From: Candidatus Binataceae bacterium | Lineage (GTDB): Bacteria > Desulfobacterota > Binatia > Binatales > Binataceae | DNA: 10,091 nt | Direction of reading: 5' to 3' | Assembly (NCBI GenBank): GCA_030042765.1 | Contig: JASHZA010000319.1 | Location: 1-10,091 of the forward strand | In this document: one piece after another, positions 1 through 6,930 of the stretch | Layout of the letters: every line of letters begins with the position of its first letter | Numbering within the stretch: position 1 is the first letter of the stretch | The notes under the pieces: model-generated | Database searches by the model: none | Told to the model about the DNA's origin: nothing | The model's input: only the letters and a program-made list of their open reading frames with translations | Program-made: the position numbers and the translations under genes

Positions 1-235
1 CAATCGTCTCTTTTTCCGGGAAGCCAGGGTCGCGCAGATGGACGTGTGCGTCGACCAGTCCCGGCACGACCCACAGTCTTGCACAGTCAATTACCAGAGC
101 GTCCGCCGGAGGCTTCAACCTGCCGGCCGGCTCGACCGCGTCGATCTCGCCGTCGATTACAAGCAGATCGTAAGCCCCGTCGATCCCTGCCGCCGGATCG
201 ATCACCCGCCCGCCGGTCAGCATCAACGGCTTCAA
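1..235 (-). CDS. pyrC: Dihydroorotase, N-terminal part (runs off the left edge)
   Basis: Dihydroorotase interconverts N-carbamoyl-aspartate and dihydroorotate, the third step of de novo pyrimidine synthesis in the cytosol. About 78 codons are visible. They show the amidohydrolase start GGRVIDPAAGIDG and then VVPGLVDAHVHLRDPG, whose HxH motif supplies two metal ligands; FPEKETI at the edge fits the class I (bacterial pyrC/allantoinase-like) group. I prefer the TTG start at 235: GGGAG lies eight bases upstream, and MKPLMLTGGRVIDP matches the usual family start. An ATG at 223 is the alternative. The TTG overlaps the TGA of the upstream pyrB fusion gene by two bases (TTGA), so the two are probably translationally coupled. 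The later metal ligands and catalytic Asp lie outside the window, so completeness cannot be judged. Confidence 0.95.
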   Translation of the reverse strand, partial: MKPLMLTGGRVIDPAAGIDGAYDLLVIDGEIDAVEPAGRLKPPADALVIDCARLWVVPGLVDAHVHLRDPGFPEKETI

Positions 236-2175
236 GTCGGGCTCTCCCTCTCCCGCAGAGAGTCGACCATCGAGTAGAGCAACACGCGATCGGGATTTTT
301 TCGCGTCTCGGCGCCGATACCGAGGCGGACCTGCACCCGTTCGGCGCGCGTAGTCGGAATATTCCGCCCGACATAGTTGGGGCGAATCGGCACAGCGCGA
401 TAGCCGCGGTCGATCAGCACCGCGAGCTTGACCGCCGCCGGACGTCCGTGCTGCCACAACGCCGTCATCGCGCGCTGCACGGTCCATCCGCTGTTGATCA
501 CGTCGTCGACCAGTACGATCGCGCGCCCGTCCACGTTGAAAGTTTCGGCGCCGTCGATCGCGCGCAATCGCGGGTCTCCACCATAGACGTCCAGCGCGGC
601 GCACGGGGGGCGCACTCCGGTTTGCGCCTCGATCAGGTCGCGCAGCCGCATCGCGAGCATCGCGCCGCGGCTCACCACGCCGACTATCGCAATCGCGGTC
701 GGATCCGCGGCGTCGGCGATCGCCTGCGCCGCGATCGCCTCACATGCGCGCGCGATTTCCGCCGCATTCATGATCTCCCGCTGCGGGCCGCGCTTGTACG
801 GCTCGTATCCCCGCTCTTCGGCCTCCTTGACGCTTTCGAATACCGCCAGCGTACCCTCTTCTATCCACTGGCGGACGTAGCCGGAGAGGTTCTCATCGAA
901 ATGGTAGTACCGATGCGACGTCGCGTGGCCGACATACTCGACGCGCGAGTCACGCTCGCAGAATCCGCAGCGCAGCGCCAGCCGCGAACGATTCGACCCG
1001 CTCGCCAGCCGGAAACGCGGGCGCAGGTAGGAGCCCTCGCTGCGCGTGATACAGGTAGGATGAGCGCAGCGGGGCGCCGGCTCGTGCTTGAAGCTGATGG
1101 GAGGCTCAGGCGCTTGCGGCCGCAGGACCTCGCGCGCGGCGCTCTCGAGCATCCACGCGACCAGCGCCATCCGCACCGGAACACCCGCGGCCGCCTGTTC
1201 GAAGTAAACCGCGCGCGGATCCGTGTCCAGTTCGTAGGCCAGCTCGTCGGTTCGCGGCAACGGATGCATCACCACCGCTTCCTGCGTGCGGCTCGTGCGC
1301 AACGCACGGACGTCGAAGTGCCCGTAACCTTGCGCCGCCCGATCCTTGTCCGCCAGCCGCTCCTTTTGCAGGCGCGTCACATAAAACGCATCGAGCGCCG
1401 CCGGCGGCCGCACCTCCGGAACCTTTTCCAGCGGATTCTCGCTGGTGAACAACGCCATCTGATGCGGCGCGCTCGGCGTCAGATAGAGCGCGTCGAGACC
1501 GCCCGCGAACGAGGACTTGAGCTCGTCGATCGTTACCGTCGAAAACTTGTAATTGCGCTCGGCCGCGAGCCGTTCAAGCACATAATCCGGCACGTCCATC
1601 CCGCCGTACGGAACCGCAACGATATTGGCGCCAAAGCGGGCCAGCGCATAGATCAGCGAATGCACCGTCCGTCCGAACTTCAGGTCCCCGCAAATCGCCA
1701 CCGTCAGTCCCTTAAGATCGCCCTTCTTGCGCCGCAGGATATAGAGATCGCACAGCGTCTGCGTCGGATGCTCGCGGCTGCCGTCGCCCGCGTTGATCAC
1801 CGGCACCGGCGCGTACTCCGCCGCCACCCGCGCGGCGCCGTCGCACGGATGGCGCACCACGATCAGATCCGCGTACGCCGAAACCACCCGCACAGTATCC
1901 GCGAGGCTTTCGCCCTTGGCGGCCGACGAAGCCTGCATATCCGCCGAGCTGATCACCGATCCCCCCAGCCGATTCATCGCCGACTCGAAGGAGAGCCGCG
2001 TCCGCGTCGACGGTTCGTAGAACAGCGTCGCCATGATCAGGCCGCCGGCGCGCGTCGAGGGCACGCCGTCGCGCAGATTCTCCGCGAACATGTCAGCCAG
2101 CTCGAAGATTCGCTCGATCTCCGGTATCGCCAGATCCTCGATCGAGACCAGATCGTATTTGGGCAGGCGGCGCAT
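232..2175 (-). CDS. pyrB: Aspartate carbamoyltransferase catalytic chain fused to a PyrI-like zinc domain and a PyrR-like phosphoribosyltransferase domain (647 aa)
   Basis: Residues 1-350 are a complete ATCase catalytic chain, which makes carbamoyl-aspartate from carbamoyl phosphate and aspartate. Visible are the carbamoyl-phosphate motif STRTR (56-60), the 80s loop with Ser84 and Lys87, HPTQ (136-139), GRT (168-170), TRLQKER (267-273) and HPLPR (304-308). Residues 370-406 carry C-x4-C (370, 375) and C-x2-C (403, 406), the spacing of the PyrI zinc domain (CAHPTCI, LRCGFCE). The N-terminal nucleotide-binding domain of PyrI is not present. Residues 411-468 are a charged segment I cannot assign. 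Residues 470-647 are PyrR-like: VLVDDVINSGWTVQ is a PRPP loop (554-567), followed by LAVLIDRGYRAVPIRPNYVGRN (584-605). The usual YRDD loop is absent, and R of TGRT is W. The frame is uninterrupted. The gene starts three bases after the pyrR stop and overlaps pyrC. ATCase identity is near certain; the role of the C-terminal domain is unknown. Confidence 0.95.
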   Translation of the reverse strand: MRRLPKYDLVSIEDLAIPEIERIFELADMFAENLRDGVPSTRAGGLIMATLFYEPSTRTRLSFESAMNRLGGSVISSADMQASSAAKGESLADTVRVVSAYADLIVVRHPCDGAARVAAEYAPVPVINAGDGSREHPTQTLCDLYILRRKKGDLKGLTVAICGDLKFGRTVHSLIYALARFGANIVAVPYGGMDVPDYVLERLAAERNYKFSTVTIDELKSSFAGGLDALYLTPSAPHQMALFTSENPLEKVPEVRPPAALDAFYVTRLQKERLADKDRAAQGYGHFDVRALRTSRTQEAVVMHPLPRTDELAYELDTDPRAVYFEQAAAGVPVRMALVAWMLESAAREVLRPQAPEPPISFKHEPAPRCAHPTCITRSEGSYLRPRFRLASGSNRSRLALRCGFCERDSRVEYVGHATSHRYYHFDENLSGYVRQWIEEGTLAVFESVKEAEERGYEPYKRGPQREIMNAAEIARACEAIAAQAIADAADPTAIAIVGVVSRGAMLAMRLRDLIEAQTGVRPPCAALDVYGGDPRLRAIDGAETFNVDGRAIVLVDDVINSGWTVQRAMTALWQHGRPAAVKLAVLIDRGYRAVPIRPNYVGRNIPTTRAERVQVRLGIGAETRKNPDRVLLYSMVDSLRERESPT

Positions 2176-2178
2176 CGC

Positions 2179-2724
2179 TTAGCTTTTTTCGCCTCCCACC
2201 ACGACTGCATCGACTCCGTCGATTTCAGCAAGGCGCACATACACCCGCTGTCCCGTCGGCGCCGCGATATTCTTGCCGACATAGTCCGCGCGAATCGGAA
2301 TCTCATGCTGGCCGCGATCCACCAGCACCGCCAGTTGAATCGATTCGGGCCGCCCCAGGTCCGCAAGCGCCGTCAGCGCCGCGCGCACCGTGCGCCCGGT
2401 GTAAAGCACGTCGTCGATCAGGATTACGTGCCCGCCGTCGAGCGCAAACGGGATATTGCGTCCCAACAGGCGCGGATCTCCGGGTTCGCCCTTGCCGTCG
2501 TCGCGATACGAAGAGATGTCCAGCGTGCCGACCGGGACCTCGCGTTCGCCGTCCTGGCGCAGCGCCTGCGCCAGCCGTTCGGCCAAAGTGGCGCCGCGCC
2601 GCACGATACCGATCAGCGCAAGATTGCCGGCACCGTCGTTGCGTTCGGCGATTTCGTGCGCAATCCGCTTGACGCAGCGGGCGATCGCCTCGCCGTCCAA
2701 CGCGAGTGCGGGCTTGTTGGTCAT
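2179..2724 (-). CDS. pyrR: PyrR, pyrimidine operon RNA-binding regulator / uracil phosphoribosyltransferase-like protein
   Basis: PyrR senses uridine nucleotides and binds a hairpin in pyr leader mRNA; many members also make UMP from uracil and PRPP. The 181-residue product has the usual family length. It shows LIGIVRRGATLAERL (37-51), LDISSYRDD (68-76), the PRPP loop VILIDDVLYTGRTVR (100-114), and IQLAVLVDRGQHEIPIRADY (129-148) followed by VGKN. Arg145 and Lys151 fall where B. subtilis PyrR has basic residues implicated in RNA binding. I chose the ATG at 2724; the longer frame would start with a TTG inside the terminator U-run at 2796. Its own ribosome site is weak, but the ATG overlaps the stop of the leader ORF (TGATG), which favours coupled translation. 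It is first in the operon and probably controls its own leader. Confidence 0.96.
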   Translation of the reverse strand: MTNKPALALDGEAIARCVKRIAHEIAERNDGAGNLALIGIVRRGATLAERLAQALRQDGEREVPVGTLDISSYRDDGKGEPGDPRLLGRNIPFALDGGHVILIDDVLYTGRTVRAALTALADLGRPESIQLAVLVDRGQHEIPIRADYVGKNIAAPTGQRVYVRLAEIDGVDAVVVGGEKS

Positions 2725-2846
2725 CAGTTTCGTCCGCCAGTTCCGCGGCAAATCGGTCCGCCGCCGGCTTGGATGCGAAGCGGCTTCCGGTGGCAAAAAA
2801 AATCCGGTCTGCGGATGCAGCCGGAACCAGCTTGAAATGATCGCAT
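2724..2846 (-). CDS. Putative 40-codon leader peptide of the pyr operon
   Basis: This short frame starts at an ATG with AAGG eight bases upstream, reads through the whole intrinsic terminator at 2795-2826, and ends at a TGA that shares one base with the pyrR ATG (TGATG). The product begins MRSFQAGSG and ends CRGTGGRN. It has no recognisable domain, and its sequence may not matter. Its Shine-Dalgarno AAGG (2855-2858) directly abuts the PyrR-binding hairpin. Known parallels are the E. coli pyrBI leader peptide, whose translation disrupts the attenuator, and the M. smegmatis pyr leader, where PyrR binding hides a ribosome site. Inference: ribosomes on this ORF would melt the terminator and hand over to pyrR, while PyrR bound to the hairpin would prevent that. 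Translation is not proven; the frame could be open by chance. Confidence 0.5.
   Translation of the reverse strand: MRSFQAGSGCIRRPDFFCHRKPLRIQAGGGPICRGTGGRN
2795..2826 (-). terminator. Intrinsic terminator (attenuator) in the pyr leader
   Basis: On the minus strand a GC hairpin (arms UCCGGCUGC and GCAG-A-CCGGA, one bulged A, loop AUCC) is followed directly by eight U. It lies between the promoter and pyrR, about 95 nt into the transcript, so it must be an attenuator rather than an end-of-operon signal. No strong competing antiterminator is visible; only a weak six-pair match exists between UGCGAU upstream and AUCCGCA in the hairpin. Confidence 0.85.
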
Positions 2847-2858
2847 TTTTGTTACCTT

Positions 2859-2878
2859 TTCGCCCTCACAGGAGCGAA
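2859..2878 (-). promoter_or_regulatory. PyrR-binding loop (RNA hairpin) in the pyr leader
   Basis: The minus-strand RNA folds as UUCGC - bulged U - CC - loop UGUGA - GG - GCGAA. The core UCCUGUGAGG fits the PyrR-loop consensus UCCNGNGAGG (full form ARUCCNGNGAGGYU) exactly. The flanking A-U and R-Y pairs of the consensus are replaced by G-C and C-G, which keeps the pairing. It begins about 11 nt after the predicted transcription start and lies upstream of pyrR itself. Motif, structure and position all agree. Confidence 0.88.
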
Positions 2879-2895
2879 TTAAAGGCTCTAAGGTT

Positions 2896-2924
2896 ATTAT
2901 GGATGTCGATTTGCGCCTAGTCAA
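2896..2924 (-). promoter_or_regulatory. Sigma-70-type promoter of the pyr operon
   Basis: On the minus strand, -35 TTGACT (2919-2924) and -10 CATAAT (2896-2901) are separated by exactly 17 bases; each matches the consensus at five of six positions. Transcription would start near 2889, placing the PyrR hairpin at the very 5' end of the RNA. A TTGACA at 2941-2946 lacks a good -10 partner. Confidence 0.75.
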
Positions 2925-2928
2925 ATCG
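2907..2928. promoter_or_regulatory. Dyad overlapping the pyr -35 element, candidate operator
   Basis: Perfect 7-base inverted arms CGATTTG and CAAATCG are separated by 8 bases, with half-site centres about 15 bp apart. The dyad extends to GTC/GAC if one extra C is allowed. It covers the -35 box and part of the spacer, upstream of the predicted start, so it would act as DNA (a repressor site) unless transcription reads in from the lipoprotein gene. The cognate regulator is unknown. Confidence 0.45.
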
Positions 2929-3005
2929 GACGTATCGGGTTGTCAACAGGTTTCCCGTCGCCGGTCCGCCCGCCGCCCTCACCACCCTGGCGATCGCGCC
3001 ACTCG

Positions 3006-3734
3006 CTACTGACCCTGCAGCACCGGCTGGATCGTGAGCTTGGACTGCAGATTATCGAGCGATTCCTGAACCCCTTCGGCGGCGATATCATGCGCGCGGA
3101 CCCAGCGCGCGCCGCGTTGGATAAAGTTGGGCAGGTCGAGAATATTTTCCGTCAGCGCCTGCTGCTGCTTCGCGAACTTCGCGGTCCACACCACCTGCTT
3201 GGTGTTTTCGTCCACGAAGTGGATCGTAAAGGCCACTGCGGCAGGTGTTTGCGCGGCGTAGTCGTAACCGACGCGCTCGCGGTAGCGATTGAGCGCGCCA
3301 TAAATCACGCCGTCGGCCGCGACCTTGCGTCCGAGTTCGATCGCGTTCTGATCCATGTTGGCTTGGGTGGTCGGCGGCAGTTGTTGCATCGCAGACTCGA
3401 CGTCATCCTGCGGCACCACCTCCCAACCGCCCATCATCGAGGCTCGCGCGTAAATTTCCGCGGTGACCGACTCGGACGCTCCGGCTTCAAGGGTCTGGTC
3501 GACCTGGTCCGGCTCATCGATCAACGGCATCACCGCGATTTTGTGAATGATGACCGCTTTGATCGAGCGAACGGAGTGAACGTCCAGACCGGGCGTTCGC
3601 GTGAAACCCGGGATACTTCCGACCGCGTTGCCCAACCCCTGCACTACCGGGGTGTTCTCAACCTCCTGACAAGCGGCGGCCGCGAACAGAGCGGCGGCCA
3701 CGAGGGTCGCGCGAACCAGCGTGCGAACCCTCAC
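3006..3734 (-). CDS. Putative envelope lipoprotein, function unknown, coupled to aspS
   Basis: The product has 242 residues from a GTG start. A basic N-terminus (MRVRTLVR) and a hydrophobic stretch lead to AAAC with Cys22, a plausible though Ala-rich lipobox. The mature part has IAVMPLIDEP (67-75), EVVPQDDVESAM (105-116), LGRKVAADGVIYG (134-146), VAFTIHFVDENTKQVVWTAKF (167-187) and NFIQRGARW (203-211). This pattern resembles lipoproteins with a CsgG/TolB-N-like alpha-beta domain seen in deltaproteobacteria, but I cannot name a family. The GTG overlaps the aspS stop (GTGA), and AAGGTGG lies four bases before it, so an upstream ATG at 3863 inside aspS is not needed. A tRNA-synthetase operon with a lipoprotein tail gives no clear clue to function. 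No convincing terminator follows it. Confidence 0.85.
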   Translation of the reverse strand: MRVRTLVRATLVAAALFAAAACQEVENTPVVQGLGNAVGSIPGFTRTPGLDVHSVRSIKAVIIHKIAVMPLIDEPDQVDQTLEAGASESVTAEIYARASMMGGWEVVPQDDVESAMQQLPPTTQANMDQNAIELGRKVAADGVIYGALNRYRERVGYDYAAQTPAAVAFTIHFVDENTKQVVWTAKFAKQQQALTENILDLPNFIQRGARWVRAHDIAAEGVQESLDNLQSKLTIQPVLQGQ

Positions 3735-5527
3735 GATACCACCTTGATCGAAAGCTCCTTGAGCTGCCTCGGATCGACTTCGGAAGGCGCTCCACTCATC
3801 GGATCCACCGCCTTCTGGGTCTTGGGAAACGCCATCACGTCGCGCAACGAATCGGTCCCGCACACCATCATTGCGATACGATCGACGCCAAATGCGATCC
3901 CGCCGTGCGGCGGCGCACCGTAAGTGAGCGCTTCGAGCAGGAAGTTGAATTTGCCGAGCGCCTCCTCGCGCGACAGCCCCAGAACGCGAAGGATACTGAT
4001 TTGCAGCTCCGGATCGTGAATCCGGATTGATCCACCGCCCATCTCCTGTCCGTTGAGCACCATGTCGTAGGCAAGCGCTCGCATCTTTGCCGGATCGGAA
4101 TCGATCAATCCCACGTCATCGGGATGAGGCGCGGTGAACGGATGATGGGCCGAGACCAGCCGCTTGTCCTCTTCGCTGTATTCGAAAAGCGGGAAGTCGA
4201 CGACCCATAAAAAACGCAATGCCGCGGGGTCGGGCAGGGTGAATCGGTTTCCGAGCTGGAGCCTTAGATCGCCCATCACTGGGCGGGCCTTGTCCCTCGG
4301 CGCTGCGACCATGAGCAGAGTAGCGCCGCCGCCAAGGCCGGAGGCGGCGCCCACACGCGCGCGTTCTTCGTCGCTGACGTGGCGCGCGATCGGACCCTGC
4401 CACGCCCCGTCCGCGGATTTGGCCCAGGCGAGACCGAGCCCCTTCTGCGTGCGCAGAGCCTCCGCCATCTCGTCGAGTTCGCGCCGCGAGAGCTGATGTT
4501 CCCCCGGCAGCGCGATCCCGTAGATCGAGTCGCCGCGCGCGATCGCGTCCGCGAAGACCTTGAAGGAAGTACCGGCAAATGCCGCCGTGAGATTGCTGAT
4601 TTCGAGGCCGAAGCGCAGATCAGGCTTGTCCGAGCCGTAATGCTCCATCGCCTCCTCGTAGGGCATCCGCGGGAAGGGCGGCTCGAGCTTGATACCGACG
4701 GCGTATTCGTACACCGACGCCATCATGCCCTCGGCCACCGCCATCACCTCATCGGGCCGCGGACCGGTCATCTCGATATCGACCTGGCTGAACTCGGGCT
4801 GGCGGTTGGCGCGCAGGTCCTCGTCGCGGAAGCATCTTGCGATCTGATAGTAGCGGTCGAAGCCGCCCACCATGAGGAGCTGCTTGAGCAACTGCGGGGA
4901 CTGCGGCAGCGCGTAAAATTTGCCAGGATTGACTCGGCTCGGCACCAGGTAGTCGCGCGCACCCTCGGGCGTCGACCTCCATAGAATCGGCGTTTCGACT
5001 TCGATAAATCCCTGCCCGTCCAGCCACGCCCGCACGCCGCGCAGAGCTTGATGGCGGCGGCGTAAATTGCGTTGCATCTCAGGACGGCGCAAATCGAGAT
5101 ATCGATATTTGAGGCGCACTTCCTCGGCGGCGGCCTCGACTCCGGCGCCCAGCGGGAAAGGCGGCGGCAGTGAAGCGGAGAGAATTTCCGCGTTCGCAAC
5201 CACCACTTCGATTTCGCCGGTCGGCAGTTCCTTGTTGATCGTGCCCTCCGAGCGGAGCACGACTTTGCCCTTGACCGCTAGGTAGTACTCCGCGCGGACG
5301 CCCTCGGCCACTTCGTGGGCCGCGGGTTCATGCGCCGGGTTGAAGACGAGCTGGATGATTCCTTCGCGGTCGCGCAGGTCGATGAAGATGAGCCCGCCGT
5401 GATCGCGGCGCGTTGCGACCCATCCCCACAGCGCGACCTCGCGGCCGGCATCGGCGGCGCGCAGCAGGCCGCAGTAATTGGAACGTGGCCACGGCGGCAA
5501 AGGTGAATATGCGGCTTTTGTCGGCAT
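3731..5527 (-). CDS. aspS: Aspartyl-tRNA synthetase, bacterial type, probably non-discriminating (Asp/Asn)
   Basis: This class II synthetase charges tRNA-Asp with aspartate in the cytosol. Its 598 residues match the bacterial length. It has an N-terminal OB-fold (about 17-120), motif 1 [10 protein letters not shown] (173-182), motif 2 [19 protein letters not shown] (232-250), a GAD insertion (about 300-425), and motif 3 [13 protein letters not shown] (542-554). His43 (RRDHGG) and Gly95 (RSEGTIN) sit where P. aeruginosa AspRS has His31 and Gly83, and E. coli has Leu and Lys. That pair is associated with enzymes that also charge tRNA-Asn, which GatCAB then amidates. No asnS or gat gene is in view, so this remains inference. 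The start ATG has only a weak ribosome site and lies 47 bases after hisS; the first 14 residues extend past the E. coli start. Confidence 0.98.
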   Translation of the reverse strand: MPTKAAYSPLPPWPRSNYCGLLRAADAGREVALWGWVATRRDHGGLIFIDLRDREGIIQLVFNPAHEPAAHEVAEGVRAEYYLAVKGKVVLRSEGTINKELPTGEIEVVVANAEILSASLPPPFPLGAGVEAAAEEVRLKYRYLDLRRPEMQRNLRRRHQALRGVRAWLDGQGFIEVETPILWRSTPEGARDYLVPSRVNPGKFYALPQSPQLLKQLLMVGGFDRYYQIARCFRDEDLRANRQPEFSQVDIEMTGPRPDEVMAVAEGMMASVYEYAVGIKLEPPFPRMPYEEAMEHYGSDKPDLRFGLEISNLTAAFAGTSFKVFADAIARGDSIYGIALPGEHQLSRRELDEMAEALRTQKGLGLAWAKSADGAWQGPIARHVSDEERARVGAASGLGGGATLLMVAAPRDKARPVMGDLRLQLGNRFTLPDPAALRFLWVVDFPLFEYSEEDKRLVSAHHPFTAPHPDDVGLIDSDPAKMRALAYDMVLNGQEMGGGSIRIHDPELQISILRVLGLSREEALGKFNFLLEALTYGAPPHGGIAFGVDRIAMMVCGTDSLRDVMAFPKTQKAVDPMSGAPSEVDPRQLKELSIKVVS

Positions 5528-5574
5528 CAGTCGTGTCGAAGAGGATACCTGTAGGAGTTGACGTACGGAATAGT

Positions 5575-6858
5575 TCAGTCTGGTGGCAGCGCGTCGGCGG
5601 CCTTTCTGATCGCTTCCGCCACCTCGCCCTGCGCGACTTCGCGCTGCGTGCTGGCTCTCAGGTCGCGCAGTTGCACGACTCCGCGCGCGATCTCGTTCTC
5701 GCCGATTATCACGATAAAGGCGGCGCCCATCCGGCTGGCGATCGTGAGTGCGGCCTTGAGCTTGCGGTCGGTCGGAAGCAGCTCGACCGGCAAGTCGCGT
5801 TCACGCAGGTCATGCGCGAGGCTCATCGCCGCGAGATTGCCCTGATCGCCAAGCCCAACCAACGCGACCCGCGGGTGCGCGTCGAACTTCGACTCACTTG
5901 CCTGAAGCGCCAGCGCAGTTCGTTCGATACCGATAGCGAAGCCGGTTCCGGGGACGGCTGCGCCGCCAAGTTCCTTGACGAGCCCGTCGTATCTGCCTCC
6001 AGCGGCGATCGCGCTCTGCGCGCCCACGGATGCGGAGACCACTTCAAAGGCCGTTCGCGTGTAGTAATCCAGGCCGCGCACGAGGTTGGGCTTCACCACG
6101 AAGGGCACAGCCCGGCGGCTCAGAAACTGCTTCACGTCGTCGAAGTGCTTGCGGCATTCGTCGCACAAATAATCGAGGCTTTTGGGCGCCGCCTCGGCGA
6201 TCCTGTCCCCGTCGATTTTGCAATCGAGGATTCGCAGCGGATTGCGCTCGAGGCGCTGATGGCAGTCCTCGCAGAGTTCCTTCAGGTGTGCGCGCCCAAA
6301 TTCCAGCAGGGCAGCCCGGAATGCGGGCCGGCAGTTTGGCTCGTCGCATCCGAGCGAGTTGATCTCGAAACGCACCTGAAGCCCAAGCTCGTGCGTCAGG
6401 TCGTCGATCATGATCATCAGTTCCGCATCGCTGGCCGCGTCGGCGCGCCCGAAAATTTCCACGCCGAACTGATTGAACTGGCGATAGCGGCCCTTCTGCG
6501 GGCGCTCGTAACGCAGCATCGGACCCAGGTAGTAGTAACGCTGGTAAGGATCCCTTCGGTCGAGGCCCGCTTCTATGTATGCGCGAACGACGCTCGGAGT
6601 TCCCTCGGGACGCAGCACCATATCGTCGGTCCCCGCGCCTTCATCCGAGCGCCTGACGACGTACATCTGTTTGGTGACGATGTCCGAGGTCTCGCCGGTG
6701 GAATGCTGATAGAGCTGGATCCGCTCCATCATCGGGATGCGAATTTCGCTCAGGTTGTAGCGGCGCGCGACGGCGCGCGCGCGCTCCTCGACGATGCTTG
6801 CGGCTCGCGCATCGGGACCGATCAGGTCCTGAAAACCTCTAAGTCGTGTCAAACCCAA
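5575..6858 (-). CDS. hisS: Histidyl-tRNA synthetase
   Basis: This enzyme charges tRNA-His with histidine and works as a class II homodimer. The 427 residues show LRPEGT (82-87), motif 2 YYYLGPMLRYERPQ (108-121) continuing to RQFNQFGVEIFG (126-137), the HisA motif RGLDYYT (261-267), HisB AAGGRYDGL (285-293), motif 3 GTGFAIGIERTALAL (304-318), and a C-terminal anticodon-binding domain. Residues 171-239 form the Cys-rich bacterial insertion with CEDC and CDEC pairs and NPLRILDCK. The most likely start is TTG at 6858, with AGG five bases upstream; an in-frame stop lies nine bases before it. A TTG at 6852 is an alternative. With aspS it forms the hisS-aspS pair common in many bacteria. Confidence 0.98.
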   Translation of the reverse strand: MGLTRLRGFQDLIGPDARAASIVEERARAVARRYNLSEIRIPMMERIQLYQHSTGETSDIVTKQMYVVRRSDEGAGTDDMVLRPEGTPSVVRAYIEAGLDRRDPYQRYYYLGPMLRYERPQKGRYRQFNQFGVEIFGRADAASDAELMIMIDDLTHELGLQVRFEINSLGCDEPNCRPAFRAALLEFGRAHLKELCEDCHQRLERNPLRILDCKIDGDRIAEAAPKSLDYLCDECRKHFDDVKQFLSRRAVPFVVKPNLVRGLDYYTRTAFEVVSASVGAQSAIAAGGRYDGLVKELGGAAVPGTGFAIGIERTALALQASESKFDAHPRVALVGLGDQGNLAAMSLAHDLRERDLPVELLPTDRKLKAALTIASRMGAAFIVIIGENEIARGVVQLRDLRASTQREVAQGEVAEAIRKAADALPPD

Positions 6859-6920
6859 AATGGCCTATGACCTCGGCGGGCGCCGCCGCCATCGAAGGCA
6901 GCAGGCACCGGAGTCCACTG

Positions 6921-6929
6921 AATATAACA
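6921..6929 (-). promoter_or_regulatory. Extended -10 promoter candidate for hisS-aspS
   Basis: On the minus strand TGTTATATT combines the TGn extension with a -10 that matches TATAAT at five of six positions. The -35 region 17 bases further upstream (CGCACA) is weak, as expected for extended -10 promoters. The 5' leader would be about 55 nt. Confidence 0.5.
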
Positions 6930-6930
6930 C

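Noticed and set aside
2725..2796. Longer PyrR start (24 extra residues)
   Set aside because: It would begin with a TTG inside the terminator U-run, and the extra residues do not resemble PyrR.
46..2835. 929-codon open frame on the plus strand
   Set aside because: It lies antisense to pyrC, the pyrB fusion, pyrR and the leader, is Arg/His-rich, and is the expected mirror of high-GC genes.
2941..2946. TTGACA as the pyr -35 box
   Set aside because: Its 17-base partner would be TGACTA, a poor -10; the TTGACT/CATAAT pair just downstream is much better.
2962..3005. Hairpin TGGCG-CGAT-CGCCA after the lipoprotein as an operon terminator
   Set aside because: The stem is only five pairs and no T run follows; read-through into the pyr leader remains possible.
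2940..3923. 327-codon plus-strand frame
   Set aside because: It mirrors the lipoprotein and the end of aspS; composition is typical of an antisense shadow.
5413..6870. 485-codon plus-strand frame opposite hisS
   Set aside because: It is antisense to a fully motif-supported hisS and the start of aspS, with no recognisable domain.
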